DNA from: Meghimatium bilineatum
Taxonomy: Eukaryota > Mollusca > Gastropoda > Stylommatophora > Philomycidae
Direction of reading: 5' to 3'
Length of the DNA: 64,000 bases
NCBI GenBank assembly: GCA_034231615.1
Contig: CM067298.1
Location: 25,438,528-25,502,527 of the forward strand
Part shown: piece after piece, positions 10,890 to 22,300 of the stretch
Numbering within the stretch: the stretch's first letter is position 1
How the letters are laid out: each line of letters opens with the position of its first letter
Position numbers and translations under genes: made by a program
Notes under the pieces: generated by a model
Seen by the model: only the letters and a program-made list of their open reading frames with translations
Databases searched by the model: none
What the model was told of the DNA's origin: nothing

Positions 10890-11300
10890 CTCAAGGCAGG
10901 ATTTCGAAAAGCTGGTGGACAGCAAAAGCGCTTCAAAGACACGCACAAGTCATCACTGAAACATCTTAACATTGACGTAGGCGCTTGGGCGAGCCTTGCT
11001 TAGGTTAGAACAGCATGGCGTTGCAGCATTAGAACGAGAGCACTAGCGGCGGAAGAGTCCAGACAAGATACTGCAAGACAGAAGCGGACACGTAGAAAAT
11101 AAAAAAAACATCTCAACCTCAAACAGATACCCTCTATTGTTGTCAATTCTGTAAAAGAACATTTTGTGCGCGCATTGGACTTGTTAGCCATTTAACGCAC
11201 TATTAACTATTATTATTTTTATTATTTATTGTTATTATTATTATGGTTGAGTTTTTGGTCATCGTCGATTACGACGGACGAACATCATCATAAATAAAAT
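10890..11300 (+). mobile_element. Finger-tailed RTE-like LINE, 3' end with C2H2 finger
   Basis: Coding starts as AGFRKAGGQQKRFKDTHKSS and, after a frame change, ends YCCQFCKRTFCARIGLVSHL, giving a C-x2-C-x12-H-x3-H arrangement just before the stop. The 3' UTR contains TGGTCATCGTCGATTACGAC and GACGAACATCATCAT, equivalent to the sequence after 39240 in another copy. RNase H is absent and the C-terminal zinc finger is the diagnostic. 5'-truncated and frameshifted. Confidence 0.75.
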
Positions 11301-12229
11301 TCGGCAGCAATTAAAAGTTCAGATGATTTCTTCAAGTCTCTGTTGACACCCTTTCTTCGTGAACGTTGCAAGATCCAGGTCAAGAACTACTGAATTCGGT
11401 TGTTTTTTTTACGTGTCTTAACAACACCAATGTTAGTTACTAAATTATGATACTAAAAAGCACACATGACAAGAAATTAAATTCATCGTACCCATTTCCA
11501 GAAGAAAAGTAACGGGTCGACAGCACGGGTATTTAGAAACATCAGCTCGTATATATACAAAACACTAACAGTCTAGATGTCTGTGGCAATATGCATTGGG
11601 TTGATGACTGAAGCCGTAACACAGCAGCTTGTGTTATTTCGTCGTGACAAGCTACCAGAAGTGATCAATAATGCTACATGTCAAGTCATAAAATGTTCAC
11701 TGGGAAGAGATTTGTGACTACCTTGGCGAGGTCATAGAACGAATGCATTAAACAAACAATAGTAATTGGACGAGCAAACAATGGAACAAACTGTTTTTAA
11801 GAAACGAGATAACTATTTGTATGTATAATATTACAACACATTTCAGCACCATAGTTACGACGCCATAAGGAGGGAATGGGAGGTTTGTCTGGGAATAAAA
11901 ACCCAAGGTAATCACCAAGTTTTTGTAGGGATTTATAATGATATTTTGGGGGAAAACCATAAAAGGGATGGATGGGGATCTGCTCTATTTTTATTTACTT
12001 TCAAGTGTTACTACTAACTGCCATATTTGATATGTTAGGGAGTGAGGATGAACAATGCAAATCCCACCCTCTTAATCTACGGGCGTAACAATTTTAATAT
12101 AACTTTATGTACCAATTTCTGAATCCTAAACAAATCCATAGACGATGTCTCACCAAGGACACATCCATAGACGATTACTCTCACCAAGGACACATCGATG
12201 GGCGTCATCCAGCACAGGCGAAACAGGAA
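11301..12229. other. No gene recognised
   Basis: AT-rich. A roughly 30-bp duplication (CATAGACGAT..CTCACCAAGGACACATC, twice) occurs at about 12138-12196. Nothing else supported. Confidence 0.45.
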
Positions 12230-12700
12230 AACGCGAAAAGTAAACAGATGTAATTGAAAAGTTTTGCTACACAGTTCAATGTGGAACTCTGCCGCAGATG
12301 GATGTGTCGGACCATTAGCGCAAATAAAAACGGCGACACAATGCATTTTTATTCTCTGGACTACATCATGTTAGTATGACTTTGGTCTTGCTACAAAAAA
12401 GATCCAGAGGGAGTTTGAGAATGAATAATGAAGACAATGTGGAACCAGCTGATGTGCCTGATAACCTACAATACAAAATCATTCAGCTGCAAAGCGATGA
12501 TGAGCTGAAAGCTAGACACACCAACATCTCACTGCATGAGTTCAACAAACGTTACATAAGCCTAAAAACTTATGAAGTTCCATCTCTGGGAATACATGCA
12601 TTGAAATATGCATCTGTTTCCGGAAGAATTTACTGTTGTGTGCAGAGATGAATCCTAAATAAAGTAAATAGGTTACCTGTGAATATCTAACTATCGATAT
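12230..12700 (+). pseudogene. hAT-type transposase C-terminal remnant (ZBED5/FAM200-like)
   Basis: Removing the SINE at 12288-12434, the + strand reads SFATQFNVE before the insert, then PADVPDNLQYKIIQLQSDDE, LKARHTNISLHEFNKRY and YEVPSLGIHALKYASVSG. This is the pattern at the C-terminus of hAT-derived proteins such as ZBED5, FAM200 and GTF2IRD2: a PxxLQxxxIxLQxDxxLK helix followed by P-x-L-x8-SxFGSTYxCEQxFS. Here the final block has decayed (GRIYCCVQR) and stops follow immediately. Upstream transposase domains are not visible. This is either a dead transposon fragment or a retrocopy of a domesticated gene; I favour a transposon remnant. Confidence 0.7.
12288..12434 (+). mobile_element. SINE subfamily B with an 11-bp target duplication
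   Basis: A 147-bp insert with GATGGATGTGTCGGACCATT, ATTCTCTGGACTACATCATG, GATCCAGAGGGAGTTTGAGA and a decayed GAATAATGAAGA tail. It is bounded by a perfect 11-bp direct repeat, CAATGTGGAAC, at 12277-12287 and 12435-12445. The repeat is part of the hAT-like reading frame, so the insertion is dated after that copy. Confidence 0.9.
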
Positions 12701-12879
12701 AAAACAATAATAAATAGCAATAAAACACAGAACAAGAACAATTTTCAAAGTGTCGGTCCAATTGGGTCCTTTCTCAAGAAACACTAACGTTAAGAAAACA
12801 CAACCATAAAAATATTGATAACCAAAATGACTGGGGCAATGTCTTCCTCACCAAAATACATTGCCTAGTTGCTATTTAA
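12701..12879. repeat. Short sequence related to the loop of the fold-back element
   Basis: ACAATTTTCAAAGTGTCGGT..CCTTTCTCAAGAAACA resembles ACAATTCTCCACGTATCGGC..CCTTTTTCAAGAGACA at 50338-50388. The relation is weak but follows the same order. Confidence 0.35.
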
Positions 12880-13207
12880 CTATATCGTCTATGTTGATTA
12901 TTAGTTTGATCTGTTTTATCTATTGTCATAATTTTTGTTTTCTGTGCGTTGAGATATAGATTTTGGACCTCACCGTATTTCTTTGTTGTTGTAATTAGCT
13001 GTTTCATTCCCTCAGGATGTGTAGTAAGGAGGACTGTATCATCTGCATATCTTATTTCTAGAATCTTGTACCCACCGATATTTATTGGATGAAACTCATT
13101 TTCCTCTAGTTCTTCTCTTGCATTTCTCATTATATTCTCTGCATATATGTTAAAAATATAAGGCGATAGAGTGCACCCCTGTCTCACTCCACTTTGAACC
13201 TCGAACC

Positions 13208-13383
13208 CGCCGAAGACGGATGTGTTGGGCCATTGGCGCAATAAAACGGCAACACAACGCATTTCCATTCTCTGGACTATATTCAACTGGAAATTTTGTA
13301 GAACCATTGTCCTGTTCCAAGAGAAATCCAGCGGGAGTTTGAGAATGAACGCTGAAGAAGAAGAAGAAGAAGAAGAAGAAGAA
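13208..13383 (+). mobile_element. SINE subfamily B inserted in the RT gene
   Basis: GAAGACGGATGTGTTGGGCC, CATTTCCATTCTCTGGACTA, AGAAATCCAGCGGGAGTTTG and GAATGAACGC, then a long (GAA)n tail. It lies between - strand codons for TSEWF and FEVQSGVRQG, which are normally contiguous, so the host RT is cleanly split. The flanks GAACC and AAACC suggest a short imperfect target duplication. Confidence 0.9.
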
Positions 13384-14690
13384 CAGCAAACCATTCAGAT
13401 GTTTCTTCCTCCACTCTTACTGCTGCTTGTTGTTCGTGATATAGTGTTTCAATAAGATTTATTAGATGTTTGGGGAAACCCATGTCTCACATGATGGACC
13501 ACAGCTGGTGATGTTTAACACAATCAAACGCCGTGGTGTAGTCTATGAAACACATATGTAGATCTAAGCTGTATTCTCTACATTTCTCAATTATATTCCT
13601 CATGTTGAATATGTGGTCTCTTGTTCCTCTTCCTGCTCGAAAACAGGCTTGAACTTAATGAATTTCTGTCTCTAATTTGCAGTGTATTCTTTTCATTATG
13701 ATTCGTAGTAGTATTTTGCTGGCTTGACTAATTAGTGCTACTGTTCTATAGTTGGTACATAGTTGAATGTCTCCTTTCTTTGGTTAGGGTATGTATACTG
13801 AATTTGTTCATTCTTCCGGCCCTATTCCGCTTGTCCATATCTTGCAGCATAAAGTATGGTATATTTGAACATTTAAATCTCCACCGGCTTGTATCATCTC
13901 TGATGTTACTCCATCGTTAACTGGAGCTTTTACTTTTTTTCAGATTTCTGATTGAATGTCTGAACTCTTACATTGTAGGTTCTGGTTCTTGTTCTAATTC
14001 ATTGATGCTCTTATTTGGTGACTGTGTTGTTCTTTATACATTTCTTGACAATATTCCTTCCATCTATCTAGAATGTCTGTTTTCTCTGTTAGGGTATTCC
14101 CTTTTTTTTTTATCTTTTAGTACTCGAAGTGCGGGCTTGAAGTTATTCTGTTGTAATGTTATTATAGCATTGAACATATTTTTGCTATTTCCTTTTTGTC
14201 TTTGATCATCGATTTCTCTGCAGGTATTTTGTTTGTCATTCTTAATTCGTTTCTTAATTTGTTTTGATAGTTCCCTGTAGTTTGATTGACTTTTTCCGGT
14301 GGTTTTGCATTTCCTTCTTCAAATAAGTTCATTGTTTCTTCTGAAATGTATTCTTGAGTTTTGCGTCTTTTTTTGGGGGGGAGGGGGGGGGGGGTAGAAG
14401 CTTTTCTGCAGTGTTGGTGATGGCTTCGCTTATTTTGTTATTGGCAAGATCGTTTGGTGTCAATTCCTCTTGTATATCTAGCAGTGTGGTAAATCTGTTG
14501 TTTTTTTATTTGATGTTATATTCGCATGGTATTCTTGATGTATCATATCTAATGGTATAGTGTTCTTGTTGATTTTCTTTATTGTTTACTTTAAATTTCG
14601 CCATCAGCAGTTCGTGGTCCGTGACGCAGTGTGCTCCTGGTAATGTTTTACTTAATGGAATGCATGCTTTCCAGCTTTGTTTGATCAATA

Positions 14691-16260
14691 AGTACAATCA
14701 AGAGAAAGCATTTGACCGAGCAAACAGAGAAAAACTCTGGGAAACATAAAAAATGTATGGGTACACCAACATTTAATTAACGTTTGTAGAAGTCTATAAC
14801 AATAGCAGCTGCACTGTAAGAACAGCATCAGGCTACACAGAAGACTTTGTGCTTAGTACATGAGTTAAACAAGGATGTGTATTATCTCCACTACTTTTTA
14901 TTACATACATGAACCATATAAACAAAACAGCAAATTCAAATGAAACAAATAAACTACTTTTTGCAGATGACCAGGTTTTTATTTCACAACAGCATACAAA
15001 ATCTGCAAGACCGCCTGAACATAATGGACACAACAGACATGGAATTTGGAATGAAAATCAACATAGATAAAACATAAGTAATGAATATTGCAAGAGAAAA
15101 TGAGAACATCAACATACAGATAAACAATAAACAACTAAAACAAGTAGATGAATTCAAATATCTTGGCAGCACATTGAGATATGACAACAAATAAAAAGCA
15201 AAAATAGATACAAGATGTAATAAGGCCTGTCAGGTCATTAGTCAATTAACACCTTTACTATAAAACAAAGATATTACACTAGAAACAAAAAAGCCCTATT
15301 CAACACCATTTTTCTAACAACGTTGTGTTATCAGTGTCAAACTTGGACATTAGATTCTAGAACAATTCATAAGATTAACACCACTGAAATGAAATGTGTA
15401 AGACTTATGATTGGAGTTAGCTTAAGAGACAAAATCAGGAATGAAGAGCTAAGAAAACAATTATGGAGTCCTTGCGGTCACTACGAGTAGTATGACCATG
15501 GAGACTATGGCAGTGACCAGGGCATTTGAGTGGGAATGCACACAGAAGGTAACGAAGGTCTGCATCTTGAGTGACTCTATGAGTATGATTAATAAGGTAC
15601 AAGTGGGTCTCGTTCGCGAACAGTGGATTGAGGCCTTGAGAAAGGCGAGGCTGAAAGTGGTTACATTTATTTTCGTGCCGGGACATGTGGGTGTTCGAGG
15701 CAATGAAAGAGCGGATCAACTGGCATCATGCGCGATTGTGGCACAGGGCGATGGGGCAATGGATCGCGCTAACGTTTTGAACTCCTTAAGAGATATAGCA
15801 CGCGAGATTGAGACTAATGCGGATGATTCCTTTTCAATGGCTAGGATTAAAGATCAGGGATTGCGGTGTTGCTAGAGGTGAACATTTTGGAGGGCGCAGA
15901 AGAATGATGGTCAACCAGCATAGGACCGGTACTGTCAGCAGAATGTAATGGCGGATACACTCAAGGAGAGATCGGAGTAACTATGGATGTGTCCAGTTTG
16001 CAGTGATGATGATCCGACGACTAACTATCTAACTAAGTAACCAGACAGAAAGAGCACAGTATCCTCGAAGAACCCCTTAACAAATGGTACGAAAACAACA
16101 GACCTTTTGGACGCCCTCGTAAAAGGTGGATAGACAGTGTGATAGAAACACTCGGAAATATAACGGCAGAAGAGGCAAATAGAAGAGCAAAAGACCGTAC
16201 ACTCACCCCCCCCCTCATCACCAAAAGGTACATGAGGACAGAAAGAAGAAGAGGAAGTTG
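14691..16260 (+). mobile_element. LINE inserted inside the RTE-like endonuclease gene, 8-bp target duplication
   Basis: GATCAATA occurs at 14683-14690 and 16261-16268 on either side, and the host - strand frame resumes across it (NQIDYILI | KQSWKAC). The insert begins with + strand RT: EKAFDRANREKLWE, VKQGCVLSPLLF, LLFADDQVFISQQ, then DEFKYLGSTL and LTTLCYQCQTWTL, all with many stops. From about 15475 to 16030 it switches to an RNase H block of another family. It then ends with ENNRPFGRPRKRWIDSV and AEEANRRAKDRT, a LINE 3' end, with an AGAAAGAAGAAGAGGAAG tail. Confidence 0.8.
15475..16030 (+). mobile_element. RNase H fragment of a different LINE, nested or chimeric
   Basis: The frame at 15492-15875 encodes the second half of an RNase H: VCILSDSMSMINKVQ (third carboxylate in LSDS) and FIFVPGHVGVRGNERADQ (last D in ERADQ), followed by DRANVLNSLRDIAREI. 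The same family recurs, decayed, at 60610-61100 (+) and 63380-64000 (-). The surrounding RT block belongs to a family without RNase H, so this is either a nested insertion or a template-switch join. Confidence 0.8.
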
Positions 16261-16690
16261 GATCAATATGTAATCTATTTGATTTTTACATTTTCCATCT
16301 GCTGACCTCCACGTATACAGTCTTCTGGGATGTTGTTCAAAAAATGTATACATGCTTGCTGGATTGTTTACCTAGCAAAAATTGAGCAGTCGCTCATCCC
16401 TTTCGTTTTTGTTTCCTAAGTCATATTTTTCCTGAGATCTAATTTCACGGTGTGCACTTTCGTTCCCCTACTTTAGCATTGAAATCCCCATGACTATAAT
16501 AATGTCTTGTCTGTTCGTTGTATCTAGAGTGTGCTGTAGTTGTTCGTAGAAAGTGTCAATTACTTGGTCATCTGCTGCTTTTGTGGTTGTGGGTGCATAG
16601 ACTTGAACAATAGAGATATTTTTCTTTTTACCCTTGATTCTGATGGTAATAATACTGTTGCTCCTAGAATAGTATCCTAACAGAGAAAAT

Positions 16691-16980
16691 TGTATCTATT
16701 TAGACAGGTACACAAATAATAAGGAAAAAATGTGCGGTTAGTAGAACCGTTTCCCACCCCAATCAACGTATCTAAGACATATATCATAAGTGCATATTAG
16801 TTGTTGTGCCTTTGGAGATTGCATTTGGCTGTGGCCGTCCCTGCCTTGTTTGTGTTGAACTATATTCTGATGCGCATTATTTTGTTTTTGATGCACAAGT
16901 CCCTGAGCCTTAGCTATTGATAGCAAGTGTTTTGGAAGAAATGCATTCAATAACAATGGTATGTCGTCCGACTGTCGGTG
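16691..16980. other. No gene recognised
   Basis: Short spacer between the LINE nest and a tandem array; nothing supported. Confidence 0.4.
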
Positions 16981-16981
16981 A

Positions 16982-17209
16982 CAACATCAATCTGAAAGCA
17001 ATCCACTTTCACATCTCGTTCTTATCAATATAAATATGAAAGCAGCCCACTTTTATCTGTCGTTCTTATCAATATAAATATGAGAGCAACCCACATTCAC
17101 CTTTTGTTCTTATCATTATAAATCTGCAAGCAATCCACTTTCACGGATCACCACTTGTTTTTATCATTATAAAAATTAAAGCAGCCCATTTTAACTTTTT
17201 GTTCTCAGT
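16982..17209. repeat. Diverged tandem array, about 55-bp units, 4-5 copies
   Basis: Repeated GAAAGCAATCCACTTTCAC / GTTCTTATCAATATAAATAT words. The units vary in length and sequence. The array ends at the insertion site of the LINE fragment at 17220. Confidence 0.75.
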
Positions 17210-17219
17210 ATACATCAAT

Positions 17220-17669
17220 TAGATCATCCCTATTCTATCATATGGGTGCGAAAGTTGGAAAGCCACAAAAGCCACAGATAAAAGACTCGACTCCTTTGAA
17301 AACAAATGCCTACGTACCATTCTGAACGTTAAGTGGAGTGACTTTAAATCTAACACTACTATAAGAGAGGAAAGCAAACATACCTATATATCTTCCTTCA
17401 TTAGACAAAGGCGTTGGACTTACATCGGCCATGTTCTCAGAATGAACAGCCTAAGAATTCCCCAGCAATCACTATATTGGGTGCCACCTGGAGTAAGAAG
17501 AAGAGGGAGACCTAGAGAAACTCTACGAAGAACCATTAATAGAGAAGGCATGTCAATGACCCTAAACAACACGCAACAATTGAAAGACCTGGCAACACAA
17601 AGACAGAAATGGAAGGCTATGATTTCTGCCCTATGCGCCGCCTATGGCCCTGGAGGAACATAACATAAC
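17220..17669 (+). mobile_element. RTE-like LINE 'AAYGPGGT' family, 5'-truncated, 10-bp target duplication
   Basis: A 450-bp insert flanked by ATACATCAAT at 17210-17219 and 17670-17679. It encodes the RT C-terminus: NKCLRTILNVKWSDFKSN, RQRRWTYIGHVLRMNSLR, RRRGRPRETLRRTINREG and SALCAAYGPGGT, then a short AACATAACATA tail. It differs from the - strand copy at 24766-25799 at only a few positions over the shared 440 bp, so both are young. A typical 5' truncation leaves no catalytic core. Confidence 0.92.
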
Positions 17670-17679
17670 ATACATCAAT

Positions 17680-18495
17680 ATGTGTGACATTTGTTTATGC
17701 TGACAATAACAGGCAGGTCACGACTCATCGTTGCACGTGACAGATCGTTGCTAAATATGTGTTTGCTTTATTGAAAATGGAGAGTAAATAGGGTAAATAT
17801 TCAACGTTGACCAGAATGGAAAAAAACCGCAGGTTTTCCCTTACACCTTCCCTTACATTATGATTGTATGTCTGTAATATTCATTCTCTGTTGCCACGTT
17901 TGAGGTAAGTATTTTTACTTTACTTGCTATATATCGTTTCCTTTTTTCCACCTCACTTTCTTCTGTCCACTTTACCCTCCACACTTACTACTATCCTCTC
18001 CCTTCTCTCCTGTCATGCTGCTACATCTTTGCTTACTCCATTATTAATCTGCTATTGTCCTCCTCTCCTCCTTATTATAACCCTATTTGTCTCCATGTAA
18101 GATTTGTTTTATTGTGGTCGTTTGTTTGTTCTGATGACGGCTTTTTTAACCAGAACGTAGTCTGTCCCTGTATCTCGTTGTTATGTTGTTTTATGTTTTA
18201 TTTTGGTAACACATCTAATTATTTTTGTTTATCTTGATATATGCGTTGCTTACCCTGGCGATCTGTGCGTATCCAGCGAATTCTCCCACCAGCGTAGAAA
18301 TACAACTTCATGGAATGTCAGAGCGCACAACACTTTTTTGACGGCAATATTCCACTATTTTGCAGAAATGAGACAGCATCATTTTCTGTCTGTGACAGGT
18401 TTAACATGAGGAACCTGTCTTTATTTTCTTGAACTAATCGGAAAGTTTTTAACCAAACGGACAGTGTTGCCAGGTAGTTCCGACAAAAGAAATAG
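17680..18495. other. Gene-less, pyrimidine-rich on the + strand at about 17930-18250
   Basis: The tract is rich in CTTTCTTC-like words and ends near TATTTTGGTAACAC. Similar pyrimidine-rich sequence with GTTATGTTTTGTTT..GGTAACAC occurs at 24350-24390 and 25811-26190. It may be part of an unrecognised element. Confidence 0.45.
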
Positions 18496-19051
18496 TAGCT
18501 CATTATCACCAAATGCCGTCTCCGCAACGAAGGTATGCTGCAACGTATCTCCAACATCTCCTGTGTGTTGTCTTGGTGGTGCACTCTGCTAGAATGTAAC
18601 CTGTTCATCGTGTGATGTTACTCTTCCACTTGTATCTCTGCCTACCTCTTTCTCGCTTCCCGTAGGCTTTTCTCTCAAGTAAGGTCTTCAATAAGGTGTC
18701 ATGTCTTTCAATGTGTCCAAAATATTTTATTTGCTTGATCTTTATTTCTGTTTGTAGTTCTTTCTTCATATTAAGTGTTTTTAGCACCTCTTTATTTGTT
18801 TTCTTCTCTTTCCATGATGTTCTCCCTATTCTTCTATATACCCACATCTCAAAGGCATCAATTTTGTCTTCTAATTGTTTATTTAGTGTCCATGTTTCTG
18901 AGCCATACATTAATATGGAATAGATGTAGCATTTTATAATTCTCATTTTTAACTTGTTTGTAATTTGTTTAGATATTAATAATTTCCTCATGCCATTGAA
19001 GGTACTTTTAGCCGCAGAAACAAATAGTAGCTCAATCGTAGCTAAAACCAA
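18496..19051 (-). mobile_element. RTE-like LINE, 3' end remnant
   Basis: The open frame 18605-19051 on the - strand encodes KLKMRIIKCYIYSILMYG, AFEMWVYRRIGRTSWKEK, TLNMKKELQTEIKIKQIK, YFGHIERHDTLLKTLLER and RERGRQRYKWKSNITR. This is the same family as 4470-5095, about 80% identical by eye. The sequence beyond the stop (18496-18604) matches the 3' flank of that copy (CTCCGCAACGAAGGT, ATCTCCAACATCTCC). The first 20 or so residues of the open frame are not LINE. No RT core remains. Confidence 0.85.
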
Positions 19052-19324
19052 TGAATCGACTTTCCAATAGTTGTCTAAACAGTAACTAAATTAGTGTGTA
19101 CACAAACTAATGTTTTACTCATTTGACACATCTCGCGACAACTGAGTGCTGTAAAATATTACAGCAGACGTATAAGAATGATCTAATATTCAACAAAGCG
19201 TCCAGACAATCTTGCTTTATGCGACTGTGTTGTTTGTTCTTAAGTTCATTTGTGGAACGCCCGCTCGACAGCTGCGCTACTGAATGGTAGTAAATGAAGA
19301 GGTAGCGCATAATGCCCCACTTCA
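19052..19324. other. No gene recognised
   Basis: Spacer before the minisatellite half-unit that flanks the intact LINE. Confidence 0.4.
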
Positions 19325-19360
19325 TTCATTCGTGAACATCACTCACTTTTTTTGGTTTAC

Positions 19361-22300
19361 TTCTTCTTCTTCTTTCGTTCACTTGAAACATGTCTATATC
19401 TGTAATTCTGTCTCCTTAATAAAACTCACTGTCTTTTGTAGTTCATACAGTGTCCCATAGAGTTTTGATTCCAGTGTTGTTTCCTCTGGCCAATATGTCT
19501 GCCTCAGCGTTTCATGCTCAGAACACTCTTGAAGTATATGTTTGGCACTCTGTGCTGCCTGTACACATGTACACATGGCTGTGTTGCCAATCTTGAACTT
19601 TGTATACATGTGACTGCGGAGTCGGTTGTGTCCTGTTCTGAGACGTAGAATTATAACTTGTTCTGGTCTGTTCATAATATGATAGTCATCGTGTGTTGGT
19701 GTTTGTGGCTTTCTTATTGACTTGATCATCTGTTTTTTCTGATGGTAGGTGATTGGTATATCTGGTTGGTCTTCGGCAGCACCTTCCTTAGCCAGTTGGT
19801 CTGCTTTTTCATTTCCTGGTATTCCACAGTGAGAGGGTATCCACTGCATGGTTACCCTATACTGGTAAGACAATTCGCTAAGTAGTTTTTTCAAGTCTGT
19901 TAGTTTTTCAGACTGGAGAGCTTGAAGCACTGACCTTGCATCTGTCAGGAATACCACAGGCTGTAGGTCAGAGTTGGAGTTCAGAAGTTTTTTAGCTGCC
20001 ACACTAATTGCCTGGATTTCTGCATCATAATTATTGCAGAATTTTCCTGTCGGTGTTCTGATTGTATCTCTAGGCTTGTGTGGATATTCTATATATACAC
20101 CTGCACCTCCATTCCTCACGGCATTCTGTGCTGACCCATCTGTGTATACTCTGACCCATATATCTTGTGGATATTCCTCATCCAGGAAACTGAGGGTGAC
20201 TGTCCTTCGCTGCACACTGTTCTGTTCGTCCACGCTTAGTATTCCTTTCACATGGGTCTGAATATATATTGGCATTCCATGTCTTTCACTCCACGGGGTT
20301 TGTTCTGGTACAGGCCTTAAGGGGCTGTCAACTTCAGGTAGGTCTGTAAGTTGTCTGCGGAGTCGTTTAGCTTGATGGATAAAGCTGCTTCTTTTCAGTC
20401 GTCCCATTGCTAGATTTTGGAATCTTTCCTTCATTGGATGACTTGGCATACACTGAAACTTTTCTGCCTGAATTAGTACTTTTGTGTCTCTGCGTTCGCC
20501 AAGTGTTTGCATTCTTCCCATTTTCTGCATCTCTGCTATGGGTGTTGATTTCATTGCTCCCAACATTATTCTAAGTGCCTGGTTTTGCACTTTATCTAGA
20601 TCTTGCAATGTGGTGTTTGATGCAGGACACCACGCAGCTGAACCATATTCCAGGTGTGGTCTTATGCCTTGCTGGTAAACTTTACTGAGTATATTCCCAC
20701 TGGCTCCACATGTGGTTCCACTTAGTTTTCTCAGGATAGCTAACTTCCTCCTGGCTTTTGTTGTTGCTTTGTTTATGTGCTGCTTCCATGTCAGTTTATC
20801 ATCAAAAGTAACTCCGAGGTATGTGGGTTGTTTGTCTTCTTTCAAGAGCTCTCCATCTATTTTGATATGACCGGCTTTTTGTTTTGGTGAGAGGGTAAAA
20901 AGTGTAGTGCTGCACTTATCTGTGTTAATGCTGACGCACCATCTATTAGCCCATAAGGTTATGGCATCGATAGCTCTTTGTATTTGTTTAGTGGCCACTG
21001 TCGCATGTTCTTCTGTGCACCAGATCACCAGGTCGTCAGCATACATTGCCACTTTGATCCCGTGTGGTAGTTCAGCAACTAGGTCATTGATGTAAACCAA
21101 GAAAAGTGTGGGCGACAGGACTCCTCCCTGAGGGACTCCATGACGCAGTAGAACTTTCTTGCTCTTGCGACCATCTAATTGTACCCTGGCTCTTCTATTA
21201 TGCAGGTATGCTTTTACCCATTTATACATTCTTGAGCTAACCCTGCAATTTCGCAATTTCTTTAGGAGCCCTTCTTTCCAGACCTTATCAAATGCTTTCC
21301 TGAGGTCTATCCATGCTGCTAGTACCAGTTTCTTATCTTGGAAGGCATCCTCAATCTCTTGGGAGAGGTAGGTTGCCTGATCTTCAGTAGAGTAGCACTG
21401 TCTGAAACCTGCTTGCTGTGATACCAGAAGGTTTTCACTTTCTAGGTACCACTGCATCCTAAGATTGATAATGCGTTCCATTGTTTTGCATAGACAGCTT
21501 GTGAGGCTGATGGGCCTGTAGTTGGAGACTGTGTTGCCATCTTTTCCTGATTTGAGGAGTGGTATCATTATTGCTTCTCTCCACGCCTGTGGTACATTAC
21601 CTGTGGACCAGCTTGTGTTAAAGATCTGCAGTAGCTTTGCTCTTGCTGCAATTCCCAGGTTTCTAATCATTTCATTGGACACTCCATCAGCTCCAGGGGA
21701 CTTTTTCATTTTCAATTTGGATATTGCATGCTCCAGTTCTCTCATTGTGATTGGTGCCTCCATGACTTCAGGTATAGGTTCGCCTTGTCCAATGTTTTGC
21801 TGGTTCTCTCGAAGCTCCTGTTGTTTGTCTGGGCTGACTTTGATGTTATTGTCTTCTGCAAAGGAATCTGCAAAGTAATCAGCTGCATGTTTACCTGTTA
21901 AAATGTTTCTATCTTTATAAAGTGTGATCCTGGTATTTCTCCCTGTACCTTCATCATTTAGTTGTTTTACAAGTTTCCATAATTTCCTAGTATCTCTTTC
22001 TAGGTTCAGCGACTCTGTTTTTTCTTTCCAGCTACTCCGTCTGGCTTGTAACTTGGCTCTTTGAAATTTAGCCTTTGTTTGCTGATATTTGTTGTGATGT
22101 TCTTGGCTAGGTCTGTTCTCAGCCTGCTGTCTAGATGTTTCCATCTCATTTTGCAGCTTTTCCAGTTCATCATTCCAGTAGGGTTTGTAGTTTTTGCGTG
22201 CCCCCCTGGGTATGGTTTTACTAGCAGCATGTAGTATACATCTATTAAATTCACTCACTGCTCTATTGATGTCTTTGTCCAAGTTCATGTCCTTAGCTAG

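Larger units (their letters stand above)
12880..16690 (-). mobile_element. RTE-like LINE (endonuclease + reverse transcriptase) split by two insertions
   Basis: Read on the - strand, this holds in order: an AP-type endonuclease (IVQVYAPTTTKAADDQV and MGDFNA, frameshifted, 16690-16440; RRLYTWRSADGKCKNQIDYI, about 16330-16265), the interval 14691-16260 (inserted LINE), then PGAHCVTDHELLMAKFK (about 14630), a linker with WKEYCQE-like residues (about 14060), GFPKHLINLIETLYHEQQ (about 13475), the SINE at 13208-13383, then VRQGCTLSPYIFNIYAEN and YADDTVLLTTHPEG (13200-13000). The TDHELL and NQIDYI words are typical of RTE/BovB-type endonucleases. 5'- and 3'-truncated, with several frameshifts; dead. 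Confidence 0.85.

Noticed and set aside
12876-13394. 172-codon frame starting with a serine run as one protein
   Set aside because: The serine run is the antisense of the SINE GAA tail; the frame fuses SINE antisense to LINE RT.
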